Assembly (NCBI GenBank): GCA_043806135.1
Contig: JAZDHG010000016.1
Coordinates: forward strand, 60,147-124,146
DNA length: 64,000 bases
Source: JAGLQQ01 sp043806135
Lineage (GTDB): Bacteria; Omnitrophota; Gorgyraeia; B26-G9
Direction: 5' to 3'
Part shown: piece after piece, positions 32,936 through 41,658 of the stretch
Numbering within the stretch: the stretch's first letter is position 1
Layout of the letters: each line of letters starts with the position of its first letter
The notes under the pieces: generated by a model
The model's database searches: none
What the model was told of the DNA's origin: nothing
What the model saw: only the letters and a program-made list of their open reading frames with translations
Made by a program: the position numbers and the translations under genes

Positions 32936-33115
32936 GGATATGAAAACTCTTTTTCCTCCCGCCACAAAGATTGGCGGACAGGCATTCTTGTTTTGCCTCA
33001 GGCGGGACTCCGAGCTGACCCCGTATTGTAGGGGTAAATCCGGACATAGAAACTGTATTTGTAGTTTCTAAGACCGAGTTATGTATTTCAAGGTCCAAAA
33101 CAGTTATTCATATCC
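32936..33115. ncRNA. Candidate structured RNA or hairpin-rich element
   Basis: A closing stem pairs GGATATGAAAACTCTTTT (32936-32953) with AAAACAGTTATTCATATCC (33097-33115). Inside are three clean hairpins: TCCCGCC/GGCGGGA (32957-33007) enclosing AGGCA/TGCCT; ACCCC/GGGGT (33018-33035); and AGAAACT/AGTTTCT (33048-33069). A multibranch fold of this kind suggests a structured RNA or a MITE. No promoter or family identified. Confidence 0.4.
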
Positions 33116-33160
33116 TGAAAGTATAAACATTAGGCGCAGATATACATAGAAAGTAAATAT

Positions 33161-33814
33161 ATGCAGTTTAAAAAATTACGTTTATGGGCAACATATCCGT
33201 TTGCTTTAGTATATATATTATTCGCGTATAAACAGGGCATTGAGTTCATTCCCGGCATATGGTTTATTTTGTCCGGATTGTTAGTGCGTTGCTGGGCAGC
33301 CGGATATATAAAAAAGATAAAGGTACTGACTACTGCCGGGCCATACTCTTTTGTGCGCAATCCGCTGTATGTAGGGAATTTTCTCATGGGCCTGGGTTTC
33401 TGTCTGTTTGTACGGGATTTAATGCTTAGCCTTCTATATATAATTTTATTTTTCTTCTTTTATATAGGAACCATGAAAAAAGAAGAAGCAGTGCTTACGG
33501 ATCTTTTTAAGGAGGAATATATTAATTACAAGAATAAGGTTCCTGCCTTTATCCCCCGTATTTTGCCTTATGCCTCAAAACAGCCGATGCGCTACAGCTT
33601 AAAACAGGCGTATTATAATGGTGAGCTGATCAGAGTAGTTGTAACGGGTATTTTGCTTTCTCTATCTTATTTTGGGGTTGATTTTCTTAAAGCAGAGTCT
33701 TTGGACAAGGGTGAGCTGTTTAGGGCAGGACTGCTTATTGCGGTACAGGGCATAATACTGCTTGTAATCATACAGCATAGAAAAGAGTTTGTTAAAAAAC
33801 AGGACAAAAAATAA
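33161..33814 (+). CDS. Isoprenylcysteine/phospholipid methyltransferase-like membrane protein
   Basis: A 217-aa integral membrane protein with about five helices. The SAM-binding motif of the ICMT/PEMT superfamily is present: GPYSFVRNPLYVGNFLMGLG (residues 63-82), followed by the EE-containing segment LFKEEYINYKNKVPAFIP. A C-terminal extension adds two helices. The substrate cannot be deduced. ATG 33161; it precedes recJ by 49 nt in the same direction. Confidence 0.8.
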   Translation: MQFKKLRLWATYPFALVYILFAYKQGIEFIPGIWFILSGLLVRCWAAGYIKKIKVLTTAGPYSFVRNPLYVGNFLMGLGFCLFVRDLMLSLLYIILFFFFYIGTMKKEEAVLTDLFKEEYINYKNKVPAFIPRILPYASKQPMRYSLKQAYYNGELIRVVVTGILLSLSYFGVDFLKAESLDKGELFRAGLLIAVQGIILLVIIQHRKEFVKKQDKK

Positions 33815-33863
33815 CCTGCTGCTTATTTTTTAAACAGTAAGCACAATCACACAGAACCTATCA

Positions 33864-35549
33864 ATGCAGAAAACCTGGAATATACGAAAAATTGACGCAA
33901 AAAAACAGCAATCATTTGCCAAAGAGCTGGGGATATCTTTGATACTTGCACAGATTCTTTTGAATCGCGGAATTCAGACAAAGGAGCAGGCGCGCAGTTA
34001 TCTTTATGATGATATCAGCAAGTGTTTTGATCCTTTTTTGTTAAAAGGTATGAAAAAAGCGGTTAAGCGTACTCAAGAAGCGCTTGCTGGTAAAGAGAAA
34101 ATTTTCATTTACGGAGACTATGATGTTGACGGCCTGAGCAGCACTGCTTTGCTTTATTTTGTTCTAAAAGACCTTGGGGCGGATGTCGCGTATTATATAC
34201 CGCATAGAGTTGAAGAGGGTTACAGCCTGAATAAACAGGCGTGCATGAATTTAAAAAAACAAAAAGCAAAACTTATAATAACTGTTGATTGCGGGATAAG
34301 CAGTTTTAAAGAAGTAAAATATCTTAATTCTGCGGGCATAGACATCATCATAACCGATCATCATCGTATAGTTGAAGGTAAAATACCTTCGGCGTATGCG
34401 GTAATTAATCCGATGCAAAAAGGATGTGATTATCCCTATAAGGATCTTGCCGGTGTAGGCATTGCCTATAAATTTGCTCAGGCGCTCACTCATGGAGTGA
34501 TGGATGTAAACAGCCATCTTGATCTTGTGGCCCTGGGAACGATTAGTGATGTTGCGCCTTTAACAGGTGAAAACAGGATTCTGGTCAAGCAGGGGCTCCA
34601 GGTACTGAGCAATACAAATAAGACAGGATTAAAAGCACTAATGGAGATCACCGGTATAAAAAAAAAGAAAATTTCAACCCAGCACGTAGGATTTATACTT
34701 GGACCGCGCATTAATGCCAGCGGACGTATGGGTTCAGCCGAAAAAGCGCTTGAGCTTTTGCTGAGTGATGACGATGAACATGCCTTGCGGCTTGCTAAAG
34801 ACCTGGAAAATTATAACAGGCAGCGGCAAAAAGAGGAAGCTAAGACATTAAAGCAGGCTATTTCGATGATGCAAAGTGAAATAAATTTTAAACATCACCG
34901 CTCTGTAGTGTTACATAACGATGAGTGGCATCCCGGGGTTATCGGTATTGTGGCCTCGCGTATTGCCGAAAAATATTACCGCCCGACGATATTGATTTCC
35001 ACAAAAGATAAGATGGGCAAAGGATCAGGGCGTTCCATCAGGAACTTCCATCTTTTTGACACTCTTTCAAAATGCGGCCATTTATTGGAAAAATTCGGCG
35101 GGCATGAAAAAGCTGCGGGTATAAGTATTTTAAAAAACAACCTGCTTGATTTTAAAAAGTTCTTTAATGAAATGGTGCATAAGAGCCTATCCTGCGAGGA
35201 ACTTGTTCCGGTTATTGACGTGGATATGGAAGTATCTCTTGACGTTTTATCTGAAAAGCTGATAAATGAGCTTGAACTCTGCGCTCCTTTTGGCATAGGC
35301 AATCCGCGTCCTGTATTTGCTTCGCGTGATTTAAGGGCAAAAGACAGACCCAGGACTTTAAGGGGCAATGGTTTTAAAATATGGCTTACGGACGGCAAAG
35401 TGACCTGCGAGGCATTGGGCAGTAAGTTTAGCGATATTGATATTTCGGATATCAGCAGCGGGTTTTCCGTTGTATACTCTCCCTCTATAAATGACTGGCA
35501 GGGCATTAACACTATCCAGTTAAAACTCAAGGATCTGCAATTTTCCTGA
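33864..35549 (+). CDS. recJ: Single-stranded-DNA exonuclease RecJ
   Basis: A 561-aa 5'-to-3' ssDNA exonuclease of the DHH superfamily. Motifs: GDYDVDGLSSTALL (motif I), DCGISSFKE (II), ITDHHRI (III, DHH), LVALGTISDVAPL (IV), then the DHHA1 region with GPRINASGRMGSA, GVIGIVASRI and KGSGRSI, and the FGGHEKAAG motif. Length matches the family. Cytoplasmic; acts in recombination and mismatch repair. Confidence 0.97.
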   Translation: MQKTWNIRKIDAKKQQSFAKELGISLILAQILLNRGIQTKEQARSYLYDDISKCFDPFLLKGMKKAVKRTQEALAGKEKIFIYGDYDVDGLSSTALLYFVLKDLGADVAYYIPHRVEEGYSLNKQACMNLKKQKAKLIITVDCGISSFKEVKYLNSAGIDIIITDHHRIVEGKIPSAYAVINPMQKGCDYPYKDLAGVGIAYKFAQALTHGVMDVNSHLDLVALGTISDVAPLTGENRILVKQGLQVLSNTNKTGLKALMEITGIKKKKISTQHVGFILGPRINASGRMGSAEKALELLLSDDDEHALRLAKDLENYNRQRQKEEAKTLKQAISMMQSEINFKHHRSVVLHNDEWHPGVIGIVASRIAEKYYRPTILISTKDKMGKGSGRSIRNFHLFDTLSKCGHLLEKFGGHEKAAGISILKNNLLDFKKFFNEMVHKSLSCEELVPVIDVDMEVSLDVLSEKLINELELCAPFGIGNPRPVFASRDLRAKDRPRTLRGNGFKIWLTDGKVTCEALGSKFSDIDISDISSGFSVVYSPSINDWQGINTIQLKLKDLQFS

Positions 35550-35690
35550 AAGATTTAAAAGTCACCTCTGCTCATTAAACATACTAAGTTCTGCGTTTTT
35601 AAAATCAATCTAGTCTGTATAATTTTTACGTCAGAATTTACAAATCTTTAATTTACAAACAGTTATGATCACAATAAAAATCCTGCACTA

Positions 35691-35719
35691 TTGTAAAAAT
35701 CATATTTACATGGTATACT
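35691..35719 (+). promoter_or_regulatory. Sigma70-type promoter before the LSPA gene at 35786
   Basis: TTGTAA (35691-35696), a 17-nt spacer and TATACT (35714-35719), preceded by TGG. The same TTGNAA-N17-TATACT layout precedes the LSPA genes at 37058 and 61135. Confidence 0.65.
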
Positions 35720-35785
35720 TTAAAATCTTTTATATGCATAACATATTCATTGAATAATGGTTATAGAAAACCTTAGGAGATATAA

Positions 35786-36883
35786 ATGGCCAAAAACAGG
35801 GGAAAAAATCTTTTTTTACTTCTGATGGTCCTATTTATAATCGCAGGGTCTTTTAATTGCAGCCGGGTTCTTTACGCGCAGGAAAATACCCATTGTATGT
35901 TACAAACTGCAAATCTTTCTCCTGCGCTTAAACTCCCTGAACAGGTATTTCAAGAGAGCTGGAGGGATATCATCGTTGACTTTTATATGCGCAGCAGTAT
36001 ATTGAGCGAATATGAATATCGGGTGTTAAAACTGAATGTCTTATTTAATGTAAAAATAAATCCGGCTGATATTGAACGAAGTTTATTGAATTCTATCAGC
36101 AAGGAAGATATTCCATACTATTTTTACGAAGCCACGCCGGATAAGGATTTAATAAGAAAAACAAGACTGAAAATCCGCAATAAATTCGAAATGATCCTTA
36201 TTGAATATGGATGGGAGCTTGATATAAGCATGCTTAGATACCTTGAAGCCTTAATGAAAAAGATCGCGGCGAAACAGGATAAAGATATTTCCGCATATCA
36301 AATGCAGATAACAAAAGTGTTGAACACTCTTACAGACGAAGAGATGCTGCTTTTTAAAGCCCAGCCGCGCTCTTTACAAGAGCATGCATTAAAAAAGAAG
36401 GTTATGTATCTTGTTAACGGAGAGATTGTTAAAGAAGGCGTTTTGATCGATTCAAAGGTAGGGGATGCCGTGGCTGATGCGGTTGAAGCAAAAAAGCAGA
36501 ATCTGCTTTCTCAGGTGCGGTTTTACGTTAATATTCATAAGGATGAATTAAAACAGCAGCTGTACAGTGAATTGCTTAGTGAAATAAGTTATTATTCTGC
36601 TCGCCATTCACGCTTAAGTCTCCAAAGGCAAAAGGTTCGCGCAGAAGCATTTGGAATATTCATGGAATGGCTTAAAAGCAAAGAGAGTACGCTATCCTTT
36701 GATAAAGTGACGCTTTATAAAGAGGGGGAATTATGGGAATCGCGCTATTGGTTTATGCTTGATGAGATCATGCGGGAATTAATTGAGGCAGGTTCTCTTG
36801 TAAACATTATTCCTGAATTGCCAAGTAGTAATCCGCCTCATCTACAAATACAAAACAGCCTAATTATTAGCCAGGCAATATAA
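35786..36883 (+). CDS. Exported LSPA-motif protein, mostly helical, unknown function
   Basis: A 365-aa protein: signal peptide (residues 8-31, LFLLLMVLFIIAGSF, cleavage near YAQ), then the motif ANLSPALKLPEQVFQESW (42-59) shared with the proteins at 37058, 38977 and 61135. The rest is rich in Leu, Lys and Glu and predicted helical, with no catalytic signature that I recognise; the C-terminal part (QRQKVRAEAFGIFMEWLKSK) looks like a winged-helix or helical bundle. AGGAG precedes ATG 35786. Function unknown. Confidence 0.7.
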   Translation: MAKNRGKNLFLLLMVLFIIAGSFNCSRVLYAQENTHCMLQTANLSPALKLPEQVFQESWRDIIVDFYMRSSILSEYEYRVLKLNVLFNVKINPADIERSLLNSISKEDIPYYFYEATPDKDLIRKTRLKIRNKFEMILIEYGWELDISMLRYLEALMKKIAAKQDKDISAYQMQITKVLNTLTDEEMLLFKAQPRSLQEHALKKKVMYLVNGEIVKEGVLIDSKVGDAVADAVEAKKQNLLSQVRFYVNIHKDELKQQLYSELLSEISYYSARHSRLSLQRQKVRAEAFGIFMEWLKSKESTLSFDKVTLYKEGELWESRYWFMLDEIMRELIEAGSLVNIIPELPSSNPPHLQIQNSLIISQAI

Positions 36884-36943
36884 TTTCAATCAAAAATAAA
36901 CATAACTCTTTATTTTACAGCATGTTGTGAGCAGGGTATTTGT

Positions 36944-36972
36944 TTGCAAAGCAATGTGTTGTGTGGTATACT
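36944..36972 (+). promoter_or_regulatory. Sigma70-type promoter before the LSPA methyltransferase gene
   Basis: TTGCAA (36944-36949), a 17-nt spacer and TATACT (36967-36972). TGGTATACTTTA is identical to the stretch at 35711-35722. Confidence 0.7.
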
Positions 36973-37057
36973 TTATCACCTTTTTTAACGTGCTTACAAA
37001 ATGACTTTTTAAGAGAGAAATAAACAGGAAAAAGAAGGATTTAGATGGGTTTTTCAG

Positions 37058-38962
37058 GTGAATAAATTTACGGTAATGAGAATTATAATCTTTATTCTTA
37101 TTCAGGCATTTTTGTTTTCTACCAGTGCCTTTGCCCTGGGAATCTCTGTGTCATCTTTCTGTGATAAAAACTGTCTGTCACCTGCAGTACAGCTTAAAAC
37201 AAATAATTTTCAGAAGTTTTTTTTAGAACGCAGCTTGCAGCAGAATACTGCGGATAGTTTTCAGGAATACATAAAGCAGAAAATTATTGCAAAAGGAGGC
37301 AGAATAAGCTTTGCGGAATTCATGGATGATGCCTTGTATTCAGAGCACGGATTTTTCCCCAAGATTGTAAATATTGGATACAACAATGTGTTCTCTTCTG
37401 ATCCTGTCAAGGCTAAAGAAAAAAAGCATTTTAATACCTATGCAGAATCGCTGCCTTTTGCGCATTCTCTGGCAATACAATTGATCGAGATGTGGGAATT
37501 AATGGGTACGCCGGATAAGTTTAGTATTGTTGAGATGGGAGCAGGCACAGGTGTTTTGGCAAAGAATATTATTAGTTATATACAAGAGCACAAACCGCAG
37601 CTTTATAAAAGCTTAGATTATGTAATAGTGGATATAAGCGAGAGGCTTATTGAGATACAGAAAGAGACTATAAAAAAGAAATTTAAGGATACGAAGGGTG
37701 TCCCTATCCGCTGGGAAAGTGGGGATGCTTTTCATCTATCAAAATTGGAGGATATTGAAGGAGTATTTCTTTCCAATGAAATGCCGGATAATTTTGCTGT
37801 TCACAGAATAAAAAAAGTTAACGGCAGATTCCTGGAAGTATATACTGCATTTCATGAAGGAAATTTTGTGGATAAGCTTGGTCCGCTGTCAACTCCTGAG
37901 CTTAAAGCATATGTTGAGAATATTGGAGTTGAAATACAAGAAGGCCGTGAAATTCCTGTTAATCTGAATTTGCGTGTTTGGCAGGAAAATATGGCTAAGG
38001 CACTGAAAAGAGGTTTTGTGATCACTATAGATTACGGCGGAAAGATCGAGGAAATAAGTGAAGAGCCTTATGCTGTGTGGAATAAGGAAACTAATGACAT
38101 TGAAGACAGATCAGAAAAAATGAAATATATATATGATAACAGCGGAAACTGTGATATCACAGCCAATGTTAATTTCTTTGATACTGCTAAATGGGGTAAA
38201 TCAGCTGGATTAAATGTGCATGGATATACGCTGCAAAGAGATTTTCTCGAGAACTTGGACTTTCATAAGATCCTGGATAATTTACAAAGACAGGATAAGC
38301 CGGAGCCGGGGCTGAAATCCCTTTCTAATGACATTGTCACTAATTTTCACTTTAAAGTGCTGGTTCAAAGTAAGGGGCTTGATGCGGATATTCCGCTTGC
38401 TGGCTTTAAGCAAATGGATGGATTTTTCATGAAGTATGAACAGAAAATAAGTTTAATATTGCCGATAGGCCCCAAGGAAAGCAAGTTTATCGTAGTAACT
38501 AATGATTTTAACCTGCAGAGTGAGCATGTAAAAAGAGGACAGGAAGGACTTAAAAAATATGCAGACTCTATTCGCGATTACAGGACTAAAACAGAAATAA
38601 TCGAGGGTACAAATAATATGAGAGAGGGTAAGTATGTGCTTGATTTAAAACGCAAGGATTTTAGCGAGGGGTTTTCCGATTTAAGGATCTATAATGATAA
38701 AGGCGAGCTCATTTTTAATGCGAAAAACATTTCCGATTATGAAAAAGAAGCGTTTGTAATGACAAAAAAGGCTTTTGATCAACAATACCGGACACGCTTT
38801 GATCTAAGCGATAAGCATATTACAAATGCTCCGGAGTTGTTTTATGTGCATCCCGACGGTTCTCTCCTGATTGTTCCACCGATTTTTCTGCCTGAAGGCG
38901 TTGTAGACAAGAAAGAATCCATTGATCAAAATCCAAACTTTATTCTGGAGAAATCGATTTAA
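37058..38962 (+). CDS. Exported LSPA-motif protein with MidA/NDUFAF7-like methyltransferase domain
   Basis: A 634-aa protein. Signal peptide (MRIIIFILIQAFLFSTSAFA; an alternative start is ATG 37076), LSPAVQLKTNNFQKFFL (40-56), then a MidA-type SAM-dependent methyltransferase: GGRISFAEFMDDALYSE (80-96), SAM motif EMGAGTGVLAKNI (159-171), VIVDISERL, LSNEMPDNFAVHR and FVITIDYGG. MidA/NDUFAF7 enzymes methylate a complex I arginine in mitochondria/cytosol, so a signal peptide is unexpected. The last 200 residues are unassigned. The 38977 gene follows after 14 nt. Confidence 0.85.
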   Translation: MNKFTVMRIIIFILIQAFLFSTSAFALGISVSSFCDKNCLSPAVQLKTNNFQKFFLERSLQQNTADSFQEYIKQKIIAKGGRISFAEFMDDALYSEHGFFPKIVNIGYNNVFSSDPVKAKEKKHFNTYAESLPFAHSLAIQLIEMWELMGTPDKFSIVEMGAGTGVLAKNIISYIQEHKPQLYKSLDYVIVDISERLIEIQKETIKKKFKDTKGVPIRWESGDAFHLSKLEDIEGVFLSNEMPDNFAVHRIKKVNGRFLEVYTAFHEGNFVDKLGPLSTPELKAYVENIGVEIQEGREIPVNLNLRVWQENMAKALKRGFVITIDYGGKIEEISEEPYAVWNKETNDIEDRSEKMKYIYDNSGNCDITANVNFFDTAKWGKSAGLNVHGYTLQRDFLENLDFHKILDNLQRQDKPEPGLKSLSNDIVTNFHFKVLVQSKGLDADIPLAGFKQMDGFFMKYEQKISLILPIGPKESKFIVVTNDFNLQSEHVKRGQEGLKKYADSIRDYRTKTEIIEGTNNMREGKYVLDLKRKDFSEGFSDLRIYNDKGELIFNAKNISDYEKEAFVMTKKAFDQQYRTRFDLSDKHITNAPELFYVHPDGSLLIVPPIFLPEGVVDKKESIDQNPNFILEKSI

Positions 38963-38976
38963 ATTAATTTAAAAAG

Positions 38977-41082
38977 ATGAAAAGTAAAATTAAAAAAATA
39001 ACAGTATATATATTAATTGAATTATTTATTCTGATTGAAGTTGCTTTGGCAGGAACAGGAAAAATTATGCCTGATGCCGGAAACAGCATGCTTTCTCCTG
39101 CTTTGCAGATACCGGGTCAGATTTTTCAGAACATCTTTCTTAATAGCGACCTTGCTAAAGCGGTTAATTCTGTGCGGGTTGAGATAGGAGATAAAACTGA
39201 AAAAGACAACAAATTTGTCTGGGAAATAGAAGTTTATTTTCAAAATGACCAGCCGGGAGTACTGAATAATATCCTGCACAAGATATCTCCCGGGGTAGAG
39301 ATTATCTGGTTTGAAATGTCCAGAAGAGATGGTGTAAGTTCAATAAAGATAGCGATTTCAACAGAAAAAAAAGAGCTGCTGGATACAACAGTCAAAGGTT
39401 TTAAGGAAATCAAAGATAAAAAAATTTATGTTCAAGAAAGTAGACACAGAAGTCTGGTTCTTAATATCTCCCTGATCCAAGCGGAGAAAAGCTTGATTTT
39501 GATAACAGATTACCTGGCTCTACAAGATATTAATGTGTCAAAGTTTTTGACGCCAACCGTGACCAGGACAGGCTATTCTAATTTTGTTTTTGAACTGGAA
39601 GTACCGGAAAAGACAAATATCAGATCTGTAGAAGCCGACCTTAGCTTTATAACCAAAGGTGTAGATGGTCATATGCAGCTGAGCAAGGGACAGCTGATAA
39701 ATAAAATATTCCAGGAATCACTGCTGAAGAAAATAAATACACCTTTATCTAAAAAAGAAGAACATCAATTGCTGCGGGCCATTAAGATAGTAGGCAGGAG
39801 ACATATAAGCGAATCAAGAAAGGACAGAAAAACCCCATTTATCATGCATCAGGTAGAAGCAGTTCAGATACTGGTAAATGAAATAAAGATTTTATCCCCG
39901 GAGGTTGTTTCCTTTATTGCCAAAAGTTTACAGGTTAATAAGGACGAGGAGGACGAGATTAAGGCCATAATACTTTTAGCTGCTCTTTTGCATGATGCTG
40001 TCGAAGATGGGGATATTTCATTAAAAAAGATTAAGAAGAAATTTGGGGTAAGGGTGGCGGATATGGTTAAACTGCTGAGCAAGGAGGATATCCATAGGAG
40101 TAAACAAGGGGAGGCGGTTTATCTTGGTAACATGATAGAAAAAAAAGATATTATCGGGCTTATCACACAGATCGTCAAGATTGCCGACCGCATTAATAAT
40201 TTGCGGACTTTAGTAGATAATGATCGAGAATTTCAAAGAAAAATATTTTTTTCTACTTTAAACACTTTTATACCTGTATTTATAGATAAGATTGACCTTA
40301 ATGGGATTGAGAATAAGCCGTTGCGGGAAGTTTTTAAGCGGGCGCTGCAGTTATTTGAGAGACAGGTGTATCTTACCGGGCGGGAGCTTGGGCTTATTAA
40401 TAAGCAGGGAAAGATAAACAAAGAGGGATACCGTATTTATGAGCAGGAAGAAAAACAGCGCCAGAAGAAGATGATCCTTGAAATAGGCAATTCGAAAAAA
40501 GTGCTGGCGTATGGAGTAGATGAATCCAAGGTCGGGTTACAGGGATTAGCGGATATTTTAATCCAAGGTTATGTCAAAGCACGGAAAACAAAGTCTGGTT
40601 ATGTAATCTTTGCCGGTCCGTTGAGGCCGCAGAGAGTGGATGAACAGTATTTCGATTATATCGCGGAATCATCCGGAGATTACGGCCCCTACTATGTTAT
40701 CTTGGATCCGGCAATAGAAAATATCAGGATTGAGCATAAAATAGGAGAAAAAAAAATCATAATGCCTGGATTTTATAAAGCTCGGAAAGTAGGTATTGGT
40801 ACATGGGGCTTACCCTATAAATATCATGGAGCTTATCTTGTGCCCACTGAAAAGGACAGACAGTTTTTAATTAAAAAAATTGAACAGGCGCTAAAACAAT
40901 CCAGGATAAATATGGACTATGCCAAGCAGATCACTCAGAAAATCATTACTTATTTTGAGTTTATACAGGCAAAAGAGGAAGTATGCCTGCTTAAGGTTGA
41001 ACAAGGTGATACAGAGTCTGAAATGATAAGAAAAAAAGTGCTGAATTTATCCTGTAAAATATTTGTTGAACAAGCAATTTGA
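38977..41082 (+). CDS. Exported LSPA-motif protein with ACT-like and RelA/SpoT-type HD domains
   Basis: A 701-aa protein: signal peptide (KKITVYILIELFILIEVALA), LSPALQIPGQIFQNIFL (39-55), an ACT-like region (VYFQNDQPGVLNNILHKI, about 87-104), then an HD phosphohydrolase of RelA/SpoT type: RRHISESRKDRKTPFIMH (274-291), LLHDAVEDGDIS (HD at 339-340) and KIADRINNLR (Asp404). These are the Mn-binding residues of (p)ppGpp hydrolases. A C-terminal 200-residue domain (YVILDPAIENIRIEH, YKYHGAYLVPTEKDRQF) is unassigned. Such a domain behind a secretion signal is unusual. Operon with 37058. Confidence 0.85.
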   Translation: MKSKIKKITVYILIELFILIEVALAGTGKIMPDAGNSMLSPALQIPGQIFQNIFLNSDLAKAVNSVRVEIGDKTEKDNKFVWEIEVYFQNDQPGVLNNILHKISPGVEIIWFEMSRRDGVSSIKIAISTEKKELLDTTVKGFKEIKDKKIYVQESRHRSLVLNISLIQAEKSLILITDYLALQDINVSKFLTPTVTRTGYSNFVFELEVPEKTNIRSVEADLSFITKGVDGHMQLSKGQLINKIFQESLLKKINTPLSKKEEHQLLRAIKIVGRRHISESRKDRKTPFIMHQVEAVQILVNEIKILSPEVVSFIAKSLQVNKDEEDEIKAIILLAALLHDAVEDGDISLKKIKKKFGVRVADMVKLLSKEDIHRSKQGEAVYLGNMIEKKDIIGLITQIVKIADRINNLRTLVDNDREFQRKIFFSTLNTFIPVFIDKIDLNGIENKPLREVFKRALQLFERQVYLTGRELGLINKQGKINKEGYRIYEQEEKQRQKKMILEIGNSKKVLAYGVDESKVGLQGLADILIQGYVKARKTKSGYVIFAGPLRPQRVDEQYFDYIAESSGDYGPYYVILDPAIENIRIEHKIGEKKIIMPGFYKARKVGIGTWGLPYKYHGAYLVPTEKDRQFLIKKIEQALKQSRINMDYAKQITQKIITYFEFIQAKEEVCLLKVEQGDTESEMIRKKVLNLSCKIFVEQAI

Positions 41083-41312
41083 TTTATGGTTAAATTACCC
41101 GCAATTTTTCCGCAATGTTAAACTTCTAACTTCAAATAATATAAAATGTTATACTTATTTTATATCAAGCTGCTGGTTGAGAAAATCATTGATTTTTACC
41201 TGGATAATAGCTATACTAAAAATACTGTTTTAATAGTCAATCATGATTAATTTCTTGTATAAAATCACGGGTTAGTCTGTATTAGACATTATAAGGAAAT
41301 ATAATACAGAAA

Positions 41313-41621
41313 ATGCTTATTCTTGCATATATTATTGAGGGGCTTGCAACCGTTCTTGGGCTGGTATTGACAATAATGTATTGGTTGCTTTTGATCCGGG
41401 TGCTTATCAGCTGGGTTAGCCCGGACCCTTATAACCCGATTGTTCAATTTCTACACAGAGCAACGGATCCGGTGCTTGAACCGCTGCATTATTTATTAAT
41501 GCCATTGACCATGCAGATTAGAGTAGACCTGTCTCCTTTGCTGGCTTTTTTTATTATTGTATTTTTACAAAGGTCTTTGGTGGGAGTCTTGTTCCATGTC
41601 GCTTATTTGCTTAAACAATAA
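41313..41621 (+). CDS. YggT family membrane protein
   Basis: A 102-aa inner-membrane protein with two hydrophobic regions; the conserved core is RVLISWVSPDPYNPIVQFLHRATDPVLEPL (32-61), the YggT/YlmG/CCB3 signature. Homologues affect cell division, K+/osmotic response or chloroplast cytochrome b6 heme attachment. It stands 230 nt after the LSPA operon and 37 nt before the K+ channel gene, matching the ion-homeostasis role proposed for YggT. The 41083-41312 gap shows no gene. Confidence 0.9.
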   Translation: MLILAYIIEGLATVLGLVLTIMYWLLLIRVLISWVSPDPYNPIVQFLHRATDPVLEPLHYLLMPLTMQIRVDLSPLLAFFIIVFLQRSLVGVLFHVAYLLKQ

Positions 41622-41658
41622 GTTGTTTTTGCTGCCTTAAGTAAAAAAAGGAAAAAGC

